A model generated the notes under the pieces. The model worked only from the letters and a program-made list of their open reading frames with translations. It searched no databases and was not told the DNA's origin. A program made the position numbers and the translations under genes. This document shows positions 12,776 through 25,099 of a DNA stretch of 64,000 bases, in pieces. The stretch is from assembly GCA_051453625.1 (NCBI GenBank), contig JBOZIK010000001.1:34877914-34941913 (forward strand). The letters are read 5' to 3'. The DNA comes from Welwitschia mirabilis (lineage: Eukaryota > Gnetophyta > Gnetopsida > Welwitschiales). Numbering within the stretch: the stretch's first letter is position 1; each line of letters opens with the position of its first letter.

Positions 12776-15415
12776 CTTTTAAACTTAACTTATGTATTGC
12801 TTTATGAAGTTTCTATAACTAGTATTCATACTTAGAAATAATATAGTGATAAGATTATATTCATCCAATCTTAAGACATTTTCATATCTATGGACTTGAC
12901 TTTGAAGGAAGATGCCTTAGTTCTTTTGTTCTTTTTTTTTTTTGTTAGTGGTATAAGGTCTTTGGTTATATAGGTATGCTCTTTTTTATATTTCATCTCA
13001 CTTATTCACCTTCATCTTTTTAAGTGTTTTATTATGTAATAATTATTGTGAGGGGAAAGAGGAGGAGGGAGGGGTTGAAGAGAGAGAGAAAGAGAGAGAA
13101 AATAATGAACATGATCTATTATATTGGTACTAAAAAAATACATGATCACCATGATGTCCTACCATACTAAGGTAAATTTTTCTAAAAGGAACCTTTAGCA
13201 CTATTGGTAGCTATGGAAACTCCACTGCTGGGTTAATTAATCATGCTTTGTATGTCCTTACTTCTCTAATTGTGGCTACACTTCCCTCATTATAGAAAAG
13301 TTGTAATAAACTTTGAAGCTATGAGATTAGTGGTGTTTTTAGTATCATCAGAGGCATTTCTTATTTTTTAAACTCTTAGTATGTCCATATAACAATTTTA
13401 CTTTTAAGGATTTGGGTTTGTTTTATGGTGTGAATAGGTAAGTTCATTTCTGAGAAGCTTTTGATCTTATCATTCATTATTTTAAGCACTTGATCTTTGG
13501 TATCATAATAATCATTGCCTTTATAAGTGAAACTTTATGGATTTGATACATTTTATTCTTCATTTTTACTCAAGTATATTTATGATGTCTTCCAAAGGGG
13601 TTTTCTAGATTAGAATTTAGAATAGGTAATCTATCTTATCTATGTTTCTTTTATTCATTTTCACTCTTCTTTTCTTTAGTTATTTAGTTTGTTATTTCAA
13701 AGCCTTTTTGTACTTTATCATTTTTACATAAGATCTTGTCATTTAATAGTTTCCTTATTTTTATTCATAGCATATCACATTAATTTTATTTTAGCATTTT
13801 AATTAAATAAATGATCTTTTATGCTTCATGGTTTTATGAGATTCCTTTGTATATTCTAGAGTTCTATATGTTTTTTAATTTAGACACATTTGTTTAGTCT
13901 TATTATCAGGTTTTAGACTATTTAGTATTATTTCATCAGCTTAATTTTTATTTATTTTGTATTTTTCTCATCATCCTAACTTGTTATGTCTCTTGATCAT
14001 TTACTCTTTTTTAAAACTTGTTGATACATTCTATTACCCTCTTGCTAATATTTAAGCTCAAGTTACTTTATTGACATCTTAATTTTTGAGAAAATTTTTA
14101 AGTTCCATCATTCACCTATTGTCTAGATGACATAAGGGATGACATGACCAGACGACAGTGCTATAAAACTGTAGGATCATTTCTTTTTTCTTATTTTTCT
14201 TCATTTCTCTATTATTTTTGCTTGTTCTCTTAAGAGATGATAGTATCCCTAGTTTTTGCTAATATGTTGGAACTTATCCCTACCAAATTCACTCACTAGA
14301 TTCCTAGAGCTTTGTAAAAATTCAAAAATTAGGTATATTTTTTTCCCTTGTTTTTTCAATCTTTCTCCCATTTCATAGTGTTGCACTACCAATTTGTGAT
14401 TATTTGATTGGATTTTATGAGTTGTTTTGTAGGACATTTTCATACCTTTAGGTGTAATTTTGGGGATTTTAGAGAATTAATATAGGATCTCAGAAATGTA
14501 CAATTATTACCTAGATTTGATGCATTTAAGGCACATTCTAATACACAGAACCTTAAAGGAAGATTATTCATAGAAAGGATAGTTTCTCCTTTATAAAATA
14601 ATTAAAGGAGACTATTGTCCNNNNNNNNNNTGAATCATTTGCTGAGTTATTTGTTGGGTTACCTTTTGTAATGATCTCTCATCCCTTATGTCATTTGGAT
14701 GTTAATCAGGATGACACTGACATGTAACCAACTCTGATAGTAGACCCTTGACTATTTCATCTATTTTTTAATTGTAAAAGAGTGCATTTTTGGAGTACAT
14801 TCTTCTATAATTTTCCATTAAGTCTTGTTATAAATAAGTCCTTCTTCAACTCTCTTTCTTATCTTTATTACATTGAAAATTCTCGTGACAGGAGATCAAA
14901 GGATGGAAGATCCATCTCGAGTGTTGTAGAAAGACTTTCCCTTGGTGGAGTGTTATGTATCCTTCATTGAGAGCTCATTATTTTGTAACCTAGATGTTAT
15001 TAATCTTAATATAAAATCTATTTTTATGATTGCATATTAGTTTATTAGGTAACCCTTATGATTTATGTTACCCTTGATCTAGTGACAATTTCTTAGGTGA
15101 TATAGATCATCAAGGGCAACCTTTGTTAAGGTTAAAGAAAGTATTTTAGATTCATTTTATTTTTTATTTAGATTAGATTACACTTTGTATTTGCATTGCA
15201 TCTTTTATTTTTTGCATTGTTATTTGATTCTGGTTTCCATTTATTTTGTGAAAAGAAATCCAAATATCATCTTATAGTCTTCCATAAGAATATGATATTT
15301 GGGTTAACTTCCACTCATACTAGTGTGTTATATTATGTGAGAAATCTATTTTATTTCATAAATGATAAAATCTTTTTGAATATAAATTCTTGTACAAATA
15401 CACATTGCAACATCT
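12776..15415 (+). repeat. Left (5') LTR of element 2
   Basis: This stretch repeats in direct orientation at 19132-22240, at an offset of about 6.8 kb. Matching blocks include the AG-rich tract at 13077-13105, the block around 'atggaaactccact' (13213), the block 'ttattacc.agatt.aatgcatt' (14505 versus 21299), and the end block 'gagaaatctattttattt' (15341 versus 22161). With the missing start the LTR exceeds 2.6 kb, long for a plant LTR but normal for Athila/Tat elements. The LTR ends just before a tRNA-Asp-like primer site. A 10-N gap is at 14621-14630. Confidence 0.75.
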
Positions 15416-15433
15416 TAGCGCCATTGCTAGGAA
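15416..15433 (+). promoter_or_regulatory. Decayed tRNA-Asp-type primer binding site (element 2)
   Basis: The sequence tagcgccattgctaggaa stands directly after the LTR end. Athila/Tat elements typically use TGGCGCCGTTGCCGGG, complementary to the 3' end of tRNA-Asp. The differences within that core are C-to-T or G-to-A changes, as expected from decay of methylated cytosines. Position and pattern together make this a good call although it is surely inactive. Confidence 0.75.
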
Positions 15434-15449
15434 AGGCTATTGAGGAGTA

Positions 15450-15830
15450 TGATGGTTGTCATCATTTAGATGAGTATATCGGATTTTCATTTAGCTATTT
15501 ATCCATAATAATATTATATTTTATTAAGAACCATAGCTTTTTATTTTTGTTTTTAGTTTTAGTTTTAGCTTTCTATAGGAAAATACCTGTCGTCTCCTTT
15601 GTCATTTCCATTGTAGACAGGACAACAATCTACAATTTTACTTTTTGTTTTTAATTTTTGTGTTCAGATTTTAGTAAATAAAATTATTCTTTATTATGTC
15701 CTTCATCATCTAGATGACTAGGCAGATACAACTTTTTTCTATGTTTTTGTTTTCTACTTTTCCTATTAGTTGTTCCTTCTATTATTCCCATGATAAACAA
15801 GATGACAGTGTTGTTTTTTATTTGTTTTTT
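15450..15830 (+). repeat. Leader with palindromic GTCATC/GATGAC cassettes
   Basis: Between the primer site and gag lie repeated T-rich spacers, each carrying a short inverted-repeat cassette: 15455-15475 ('tgtcatcatttagatgag'), 15588-15632, 15702-15726 ('catcatctagatgac' at 15704-15718) and 15776-15812 ('cccatgataaacaagatgac'). Two similar cassettes lie at 18806-18840 and 18903-18940 between the protease tail and the right LTR. No protein is evident in the leader. Confidence 0.6.
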
Positions 15831-16189
15831 ATTATTTTCTGTTTGCAATATGCTATGACATGGTTAAAATAGAAAAGAAATATCAAAGAGAAAAGCTATT
15901 GATAAAGAAAAATATTAGAGGAAGACTGCTAAACATCAAAATAGAATTGGAAAAGCAATCTCTAGATGCACACAATCCTCCTTCTGAATTTATTTTTTTT
16001 GAATTAGATTTCATTAAAGAAAACCTTGTAAAATGAGAAAATAAATTTAAATTTCGAATGCTATCTAAAAGCAAAAATAAGTTATAAGATCTTCTACCCC
16101 TAATCGTAATGAAAACCTTACCCTTAGATAATTNNNNNNNNNNNNNNNNNNNNNNNNNNNNNNNNNNNNNNNNNATCCCTAGGAGATGA

Positions 16190-17000
16190 TGTTGAGCTGA
16201 AAAACTTAAATGCCTATCCAAATTTTAGAGGAGAAGATGATGAGGATCCCTTCAACATATTGCAAATATTCAATAATTAATCCTTATCTTAAAAAATGAA
16301 AAGAAAAAAAAAACCAGTGATAGAACATACATGGTAATATTTCCCATGACATTAAAAGATAGAGCTAAAAATTAGCTAAAACTAATACCTCACAAAAGCT
16401 CAAAAACTTGGAAACAATTCCAAAAGAACTTCATTAAAAGATTCATGATTGAATAAATCATGAGAAAAAGGAAAAAGGAGGTAATAAACTTTCAATAAAA
16501 ACTAAATGAAGATTATTCTTTCACATATGAACATTTCTTTATAGCAACCCACTCTAATCCAGTAAATGCTTTCTCATGAGAAGAACTATTAAGCTACTTT
16601 TATAGTGATCTAAATCCCCATACAAAACAACTTGTAGATTTATCTTATGATGGAAACTTTATGAACCTCATGTTAGAAAATGCCTAAGCAAATTTAGAAG
16701 AACTTGTAGAGGTTAGTCAAACTTAATCAACATCAAAATAAAATCATACTATAGGAAAAATTTTCAAAGATTTAAATAAGGTAAAATAAAAAGAGGTAGA
16801 ATAACTTATAAATTTCATGACAGATTTTACAATAACCTTATAGAAGTATGCAGAAATGGTTTTACATGACAAACCCACAATCGAGAGAAATGTTGTGCCA
16901 ACCTATGATTTATGTTAAGGATAATTATCACATCAATAAAAACTATTCTCTATTATCAATATATAAAGAAAGAATATGTGAAGAAGTTTGCACTTTCGAT
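16190..17000 (+). pseudogene. Gypsy gag core (element 2)
   Basis: With a few stops, the plus strand reads a gag core. It starts with a FRGEDDEDPFNIL-type motif (about 16225; family: F-x-G-x-x-x-E-D-P-x-x-H-L). Then come MTLKDRAKN (about 16347), SKTWKQFQKNFIKRF (about 16400), NPHTKQLVDLSYDGNFMNL (about 16617; family: L-N-P-x-T-R-Q-L-V-D-A-A-A-G-G) and LEELVEVSQT. This is the conserved retrotransposon gag domain of plant Ty3/gypsy. A 41-N gap at 16134-16174 removes the start. 17000-17680 continues as lysine/asparagine-rich gag tail with no clear motif. Confidence 0.8.
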
Positions 17001-17689
17001 CAAACATCTTAAAACTTCAAAAATAAAAATAAGGTATAACTAAAGTTGAATACTCATTTTTAAAATAATTCTTAACTTTTTAGAAATTGATTCGAGAACT
17101 TAAACTTCAAACCAAGCTCATCCAACTTTTAACATTCTAATGATCAACTCACAAAATTTTTGGATAAAATGAAAAAAATACATGTAACAACAAATGCCAA
17201 ACTTGATAACTTGGTAAATGTCCTTTAATAAACAATGCTAGTACACTAAAGACCATAAGGGTCTTTGGCTATATAGCCTTTACCAAATCCCAATGAAATG
17301 AGCAAATACTATAAGGTTGTAATACATAGTGGTTAAGAAATAGAGCCTCCTCCATATGAACCTTTAACCTCATAAATTGAATTTAAAGATGATAAAGAAG
17401 AAGAGAAAAACATTGAAAATTTAAAAAATTATAACTTCGCTTCTCTTGATAAAAAGAAAAGAAAAATTCTTTACAACAATAACCAACCATACCTTCGCTT
17501 AATGGGCTTAACAATAATTCAACTTTCAATGAACATGTTAAAGTATCGATGAAAAATATAAGCATAAACTTACCCTTTTGGAAAATTTTAAAGTAAAATT
17601 TGGGGTACTCAAAATCTTGGAAGGACTTAACAACAAAAAGGTAAAAACGAGTCATTCCTAGCAAAGTCTTTCTATCATAATTCCTTATA

Positions 17690-18085
17690 AATTTAGTGCT
17701 ACAAAATCATCTAAATTTAAAGATCTAAGAGTAGTAATGGTGAATGTTACATTAGAGTGAGATAAAAAGATTAGAAAAGCCTTAATTAACATTAAAGCAA
17801 GTGTTAATCTAATGCCACTATATATTTGCAAGAGACTTGGTTTGAAGGATAGAATAGAGCCTACTTCAGTTATCTTAGAATTAGCAGACACTTCAATTAA
17901 GAAACCTTTAGGCATTATCAAACATTTTTTAATACAAATTAAAATGGCTTACTACCCAATAGATGTTATTATCATAGAAGTTGAATATAATAGAGGATAC
18001 TCTTTACTTCTAAGATGAGCCTTTTGTGCAACAGTCCACTGCATCATTGATACAAGAGCTAGAATAATGAAATGTCACTTTGGAA
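17690..18085 (+). pseudogene. Gypsy aspartic protease (element 2)
   Basis: A 68-codon open stretch (17812-18018) reads MPLYICKRLGLKD, then LELADTSIKKPLGII, then YYPIDVIIIEVE and SLLLR. This matches the retropepsin flap and C-terminal half of Athila/Tat elements. The preceding stretch (17715-17811) should hold the D-[ST]-G active site; it reads ASVN (GASVN-like) before the open stretch but the D-S-G triad is degraded. It is the same protease family as the minus-strand copy at 5087-5275. Confidence 0.8.
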
Positions 18086-18413
18086 ATAGCACATTTACAA
18101 TTAAAGTCTTTAATGCGGCTGAAAAATATTTAGGTAATGATGAAATGGACATTAAAGATAACATCAAACCAACTTCATTCATCCAACATCATTTACTTTA
18201 AGAAAGAGAGATGAAATTTCATGAGCTTATGCTTTGTGATGATTTACTAAAAATTAAGAATGAAGAAATTAATGATACATCTAACTTTAAAAATGAAAAA
18301 GAAATAGAACTGGAAGTTCAACTTTTAAATTTACATCTTAAGAAAGGTTATCCATTACATGAGCCAGAAATTGAAAATCATAATTTGAATTTGGATGTAA
18401 AAAAATCTTTTTA
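18085..18413 (+). pseudogene. Pro-pol linker remnant; pol missing after it
   Basis: Following the protease, the frame continues through ESLFTIKVFNAAEKY-like sequence and a 67-codon open stretch (18211-18414) of charged residues (KFHELMLCDDLLKIKNEEI ... LNLHLKKGYPL), as in the acidic linker between protease and reverse transcriptase. After 18413 no RT, RNase H or integrase motif is seen; the right LTR begins within about 700 bp. Element 2 is therefore an internal deletion derivative retaining only gag and protease. Confidence 0.55.
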
Positions 18414-19282
18414 ATGGACTAAAAAATACTTTTCTTTATGATGATCAAATAAAACTCTTATAATTAATGAAAATATTTTACTAGAGTTATCATTAATGAA
18501 AATTTGTGCTTTTATGAGGTCATGTAGATCCCTCTCTTTTTCTAATTGATTTTACTTAAAAATAATTGCATACTTTTGATGTTTTATCAATTAGTAAACT
18601 TTTGGTTTAGACCTTATTCTTTTGAACATCTTGAGACCATCTAAATCAATCCTTTTTTTTCCTTATTTTTTAATAAAAAGTGTTAATTAGATTTAGGATT
18701 TAAATAAAATTTACTATTTTTGATGTTTTCTTTCTAGTTTTTATAATTCTAGTCTTTGATTTTGTTTTCAGCTTTCTAGTTTGATTTTCTATATGTATCA
18801 TTCCTTCTGTCATCCCCACGATAGTTAGGATAATAATATTTATTTTTAGTTTTTTCCCTTAACTTTATGCTAAATTTTTACTTTCTATTTTTGTTTTTTG
18901 TCTCTATCGTCCTCTCTGTTTTTTAGATGATAAGTAAAACAATTGTTTATTCTTTTGTTTTTTTTAATTATTTTGAGAAAATACATTTTTATGGTTCTAT
19001 TGAGATTTCTGACTTGACTACTTAAGAATTTCAAGAAGTTAATAGATAAAGGTTGGAATTAATCAAGCAAACTGTTTAAATTTTTTCTTAGCCATTTCCT
19101 TTGGAGGTCATTATGAAATTACTTGCTCATCTTTTGAACATGACTTATGTATTTATTTTTATAATTAGTCTTTTGACTTGGGCATTTTCTAGTGGTAAGA
19201 TTGGATTCACCAAATATTAAAACATTCATATGTATATTAACTTTAGTTAAAGGAAGATGCTTTATTTTTTATGTTTTCTCAA

Positions 19283-19735
19283 NNNNNNNNNNNNNNNNNN
19301 NNNNNNNNNNNNNNNNNNNNNNNNNNNNNNNNNNNNNNNNNNNNNNNNNNNNNNNNNNNNNNNNNNNNNNNNNNNNNNNNNNNNNNNNNNNNNNNNNNNN
19401 NNNNNNNNNNNNNNNNNNNNNNNNNNNNNNNNNNNNNNNNNNNNNNNNNNNNNNNNNNNNNNNNNNNNNNNNNNNNNNNNNNNNNNNNNNNNNNNNNNNN
19501 NNNNNNNNNNNNNNNNNNNNNNNNNNNNNNNNNNNNNNNNNNNNNNNNNNNNNNNNNNNNNNNNNNNNNNNNNNNNNNNNNNNNNNNNNNNNNNNNNNNN
19601 NNNNNNNNNNNNNNNNNNNNNNNNNNNNNNNNNNNNNNNNNNNNNNNNNNNNNNNNNNNNNNNNNNNNNNNNNNNNNNNNNNNNNNNNNNNNNNNNNNNN
19701 NNNNNNNNNNNNNNNNNNNNNNNNNNNNNNNNNNN
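19283..19735. other. Assembly gap (453 N), possibly false
   Basis: The nine bases before the gap (19274-19282) and the nine after it (19736-19744) are both TTTTCTCAA. The corresponding place in the left LTR has only a few dozen bases. The two contig ends may therefore overlap and the gap may hold little or no sequence. Confidence 0.6.
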
Positions 19736-19850
19736 TTTTCTCAATAATAAACAAATCTTAGATTGTTTAAGAGTGTTATTTTCTATCTTCATCTTATGAT
19801 TTCACCTTTATCTTTTGGAGTGTTTAGTCATGTGTATCTTTTTCTTCATT

Positions 19851-19855
<5 letters not shown>

Positions 19856-19912
<57 letters not shown>
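19856..19912. repeat. (GA)n microsatellite
   Basis: About 28 perfect GA units within the right LTR of element 2. The left LTR has a shorter, interrupted GA tract at 13077-13105, so the tract expanded after insertion. A similar short (AG)n tract lies at 43172-43198 upstream of the laccase gene. Confidence 0.95.
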
Positions 19913-19915
<3 letters not shown>

Positions 19916-22689
19916 AGAGAAAGAAATAATACCATGATGTTTTATATTAGTACTATCTCAAAAACATAGTAATCATGATGTCATACCATAATTATACTGG
20001 AGCGAATATTTCTTAGAGAAGCCTTTGATAGTGTAATATGGTATATATGGAAACTCCACTAGGAGGTCAGTTGGTCATGCTTCGTGAGTCCTTACTTCTC
20101 TAATGGTCATTTCTCTTTCCTAATTATGGATAATAAAGTTATAATAAACTTTGAGGATATAGGATTAGTGGTTTTTCTGATGTCATTAGAGGCATTTTGT
20201 ATTTTCTAGACTCTTAGTATTTCCACATGATCATTTCATTTCTTGAGATTTTGATGTTTGTTTTGGGATGTTAGTAAGTAATCTTATTTTTAAGCATTTC
20301 TTTGATCTAATCATTTATTGTTTAAAGCATTTCTTTAGCATCATCATAACCACTACCTCATTGCATGGAATTTTTTTTACATTTAGTTATGCATTCTTAA
20401 AACCAAGTGATGATTATGATTTCTTTCATAGGAGTTTACTAAGTTAAAATTTCAATTAGGTGGACTATATTTTATTTATATTACCTTATATCCATTATTT
20501 TTGTTTTATTTTGTAGTCTAGTTAAGTTATTTCAAAGTCATTACCATATTTTCTTATCATTTTATGCTTTTCTTACTTAGTTTTAAATAAACCATTGATT
20601 TCTTACTTGAATAAATATTTTTATGATGTTTAGTTTTAGTTGTTTTGGAGTTAAAAATGTTGTTCTTACTTACTTTTTATGATGAAACATTGATTAGACA
20701 TTGATAAAATCACTTAAATATTTTCCTTGTCCACCCTTTCTATGCTTGTCAAAATATTTCATATATCTATATTTTTAAAATCTAACATTACTTTACTTAG
20801 CTTTGCACTTTATTTCTAAGCTTGTCCAAAGTCTAATATACTGATCATCTGCCTTCTCATTCTTATTTACTTTTTCTTGCTTTATTTTTCAATATGGGAT
20901 GTATTGTGTTTTTTTTTTTTTTTGATGGGAGGAAGGTAATCCATTTCATGACTCATTTTTACAAAATTTTGAGTTATTCCAAAGATTTCATGAGATAATT
21001 TTTTTTTTTTAATTTCATACACATTATGCATTACAGGTTATTTTATTATGTGATGTGTTTTATGAGCCTATTTTAAAATTTCTAGATTGATTATTTGTAA
21101 GAAAAATTGGCTCACAATTATGGTTTTTTACTTGGTTTTTGTCAGGGACTGATAAAGGCTAAGTGGAGGGCTATGTTGCATTGCAAACTTGTGGTTATTT
21201 AATGGAGTTTTCTAAGATATTTTTCATAAAATTTACATAGGTTTAGGTGCAATTCTAAGAATTTTGAATAATTAATATAAGATCTTGAAAATGTGCAATT
21301 ATTACCCAGATTTAATGCATTGAAGGCACATTGTAATACACAGATCTTAGAGGAATATTATTAATAGCAAAGTTAGTTTCTCCTTTGCAAAATAATTTAA
21401 GAAGATCATCTTCACCTCTGTTGTTCCTATGATAGATAAGAAGATGATAATATTTGCTACTAATGTGGACTATTAACTCATCTACCAAGTCATCTACTAA
21501 GTCACTTGCTATAATGAGTTGTAATTCACCATGTCATCTAGACAATAATGAGGATGACACTAACATGTAACCAACTTTGATAGTTGACCCTTGATCGTTT
21601 CGTCTATCTCTTTATTGTAAAAGAGCATGTTTTTGAAGCATCTTCTTTTGTCATTTTCTGGTAAGTTTTATTATAAATATGTCCTCCTTTGACACTCATC
21701 CTTATCTTTGTTGCAATATAAATTCTCATGATAGGAAATTTAAGGATAAGTGATCTATCTCGAGTGTTACAGAAAGACATTCCCTTAGCGGAGGGTTGTG
21801 TATCCTTCATTGAGACCTAGCTATTTTGTAACCTAGATGTTATTACTCTTAATATAAACTCTGTTTTTCTGATTACATATTAGTTTATCAGATGATCCTT
21901 ATGATTTATGTTATCCTTAATCTGGTGATAATTTCTTAAGTTATATAGATCATCAAGGGTAGCCTTTATTATATTGATTCTGCATTGCATTTAGATTAGA
22001 TTGCACTTTGTATTTGCATTGCATCTTTTATTCTCTACATTGTTATTTAATTCTGGTTCCCATTTATTTTATGAAAATCAATCCAAGTCTCATCTCATAG
22101 TCTTTAATGAGAATATGACACTTGGATTAACTCCCATCCATACTAGTGTATTGTATTATGTGAGAAATCTATTTTATTTTATAAATGATTAAATCCTTTC
22201 GAATATAAACACTTACACTAATACAAACCATAATACTTAGCCTTTTGACATGTAGTTTCCATGTTTATTATTTAGTTTTTTGAGCTATTTAATTAGGAAC
22301 CTATGAATCTAATTTTTCATGTATTTAAAAGTTATAATGAATTATACATTTTACAAGATAAAATCAATATTTTAACATTAACACTTATTTTCTTACCAAT
22401 CACAAATCAAAATGTAGTAGTCCTTTAGGGTAAATTGATCAGTATGACATGTTGTACATTTTTAGTGGGTTATAATTTTCATTTAATTATTTTAATTTTT
22501 TACCTTATGTGAGGACCACCTAAAATACATTTTTTATACTTTTCATGTATTTCACATTCTTTTCACATGACTAGGTAATACAAAATGTATTAACACTTTT
22601 GAGGGGGAATAGGATATATTTTCATTTTTTTCACATTTTTAATTGATTTTTTGGGATCATTTGAAGAATGCACATGACATATTTTAGTT

Positions 22690-24050
22690 ATGTACTCCCA
22701 ATCTTATGTGACTTATTGAGCATTGATGATTGAGTAAACTACATACATGTAGAGATAAATAGATTAAGATTAAGTTTAAAGCTACTGAGCATGAGATGGA
22801 CCCATTAATATCACCAAAGGTGGAGTGTGTAGAGCCGATGCATCTCTCACCTCAACATGTAAGGTCTCTTACCATTCATACTACTTCTATCTATGTTGAG
22901 AGATATTTTATGGATTTTATGATCCAATTAGAGCTACAGGTAGATTAGAAGTTCATAAATTTATAGCTCTAGGGAATTCTAGATGTGCATGGAGCATATT
23001 ACATTTTATAGATTGAGGAGTTTTACAACATCATGCACATGGAGTGTCATCTAGATTCTTGTGGACACCTTGTAGATATGATTGTAGCCACAATTTGAGA
23101 TCATGAGATTGTATTCCTCCTAGGCCATGTTGCGATAGTAAGAGATCTTGGTGGTATTGCAAGTGTTCACATACATTTTACTAGTGGGTTAGAGGAGCAT
23201 TGTACATATGGTATGGCATTAGATATACTAGCAGACTTGACTTTAAATAAGTGAGGAGTTTCGATGACATAGTTAACTCCTACTTATCAGATTTTACATA
23301 GAGGATTGATTCACAGCATTAGGTCATCCTTTCATGATAGTCATGCTATGGTGACTCATCTATATATCTTAGCAGTCCTTAGGTAGGATGAGTAGATGGA
23401 CTTATCCATATTTATATGGAGAAGACTCAGGACTAGGATAGAGGCATGACAATTACAGACTTTAGGAAATTCATGCCTCCTCTTATTCATGTTTAGATAC
23501 TTCAAGATACTAGAGCCTATGGATGAGCAGTGACTCATACACATATAAACTTTAGATCATCACTTAGAGAACATGGCCATATAGGTGCTAGGAGAGGCAG
23601 ATAGATCTCAGGATTAGAAGCGTATGGTTCACACTTCACTAGAGCAAATTCAGGACCTTCTGACAGAGGCCACTAAGACCATCATAGGTTTTATTAACTG
23701 AGGTATTTTAATAGTTAAGTAAGGATCTAGACAATTAATCAGAGATATAAATAGTTAAGAGGAGAGTTCAGCACACTAAATAATAGCTTATGGATATGCA
23801 ACAGCATGCCTTACAAATTAAGCATAATGTAATGGTAGATATCCCAGAGACAGTACACGTGTAATAAGACAAGATAGCACAGACCATTATAACATTATTA
23901 AATCATCATTTCCCTATCTAGTCTGAGCATCCTTCTTCTTTTCCTCCTATACTTAAGCCTGCCACACACTAGACGTTCATCATGATATGATGAGGGAGTG
24001 ATTTTTTATTGTATTTTTATATCTTCTTCTCCATATATTATATCAAACTC
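22690..24050 (+). pseudogene. Decayed plant transposon-protein-like ORF
   Basis: The plus strand has coding-like sequence with scattered stops. One frame reads IEEFYNIMHMECH (about 23008), later TPTYQILHRGLIHSIRSSF (about 23277) and HDSHAMVTHLYILAVL. This resembles the plant-specific 'putative transposon protein' domain of many gag-like plant ORFs (pattern: [VI]-x-E-F-Y-x-N ... S-R-x-L-H-x-x-I ... H). The similarity is by eye and only moderate. The second half is repeated at 24151-24880. 22241-22690 is AT-rich with nothing recognised. Confidence 0.35.
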
Positions 24051-24150
24051 NNNNNNNNNNNNNNNNNNNNNNNNNNNNNNNNNNNNNNNNNNNNNNNNNN
24101 NNNNNNNNNNNNNNNNNNNNNNNNNNNNNNNNNNNNNNNNNNNNNNNNNN

Positions 24151-24880
24151 CATAGAGGAATAATTCATAACATTAGCCCATCCTTTCATGATAGTCATGT
24201 CATAGTGGCTCATTTATAGGTTTTGACAACATTTAGGCAGGATGAGTAGATGGACTTACCCATGTTTATATAGAGGAGACTCAGGTCCATGCTAAAGGCA
24301 TGATAGTTGTAGACTTTAGGAAATTCATGCCTCCTCTCAGTCATGTTTAGATGCTTTGAGATACCAGATCCCATGGATGAGCAGTAGCTTGCACACATAC
24401 AGATTTCATCTTGCTACTTATAATACATGGATATTCAGGTANNNNNNNNNNNNNNNNNNNNNNNNNNNNNNNNNNNNNNNNNNNNNNNNNNTTAGAGTAG
24501 ATTCAAGCCCTCCTGGCAGAGATCACTGAGACATCAGAGGTTTCATTATTCAAGGTATCTTAATACTTGAGTAGAGGATCCAAAAAATTAAGTAGAGGAT
24601 CTAATATGTCAACACATCCTATCTATTGAGTAGAGTGTAATAGTCAACCTTCATAGGTAGTTTGAGTATAGGGAGATGAGATTATACATTCTATCTCAAC
24701 ATTATTGGACCTTTATTTTTCTGTAGACTTTGAGCATTCTCCCTCTTCTCTTCCTAACTTGAGTCTATCATCCATCTAATTTTTATCATTAGATGACAAG
24801 GGAAGTGATTTATTTATATTATATTTTGTATCTTTCCCTGTATATATATTATACAAAAAACTCATGATAATACATATATA
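24151..24880 (+). repeat. Tandem duplicate of 23290-24030
   Basis: The segment begins 'catagaggaataattcataa' and follows 23292 onward (same 'tcctttcatgatagtcatg', 'gatgagtagatggacttacc' and 'ggaaattcatgcctcctct' blocks), with about 80% identity by eye. Both copies end in a similar 'gatga.gagggaagtgattt' stretch (about 23987 and 24797). A 100-N gap separates them and a 50-N gap interrupts the second. The divergence argues for an old duplication rather than an assembly artefact. Confidence 0.65.
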
Positions 24881-25099
24881 TTACTTTGAGTTTTAACATG
24901 ATGTACATTTCTTTGTATTTCATACATATTTACCATTTTTTCACTTCATGATGAGGATCATTTATATTTCCTGTAATCATTTTTTTTATCTACTATATAT
25001 TTTAGTAGAGGGGCTATTGATTATTAGTGTATGTAATGATTATCTTTTTAAAAATTTTTGTCATAGGTTTCTATTTTTTAATAACATTTTTTTAGCTTG

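Larger units (their letters stand above)
19132..22240 (+). repeat. Right (3') LTR of element 2
   Basis: This is the direct repeat of 12776-15415. First alignable block is 'gacttatgtattt' (19141, versus 'aacttatgtattg' at 12786); the last is 'gagaaatctattttatttt' (22161) followed by 'aatacaaaccataatactta'. The copy is interrupted by a 453-N gap (19283-19735) and has a much longer GA microsatellite than its partner. The two LTRs differ widely, so the insertion is old. I could not define the exact ends or a target-site duplication. Confidence 0.7.

Noticed and set aside
11783-12835. Long open frames across the 940-N gap
   Set aside because: They consist of N; similar artefacts occur at 19192-19799 and 34574-35783.
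15883-16221. 112-codon minus-strand ORF
   Set aside because: It is antisense to the start of gag and crosses a 41-N gap.
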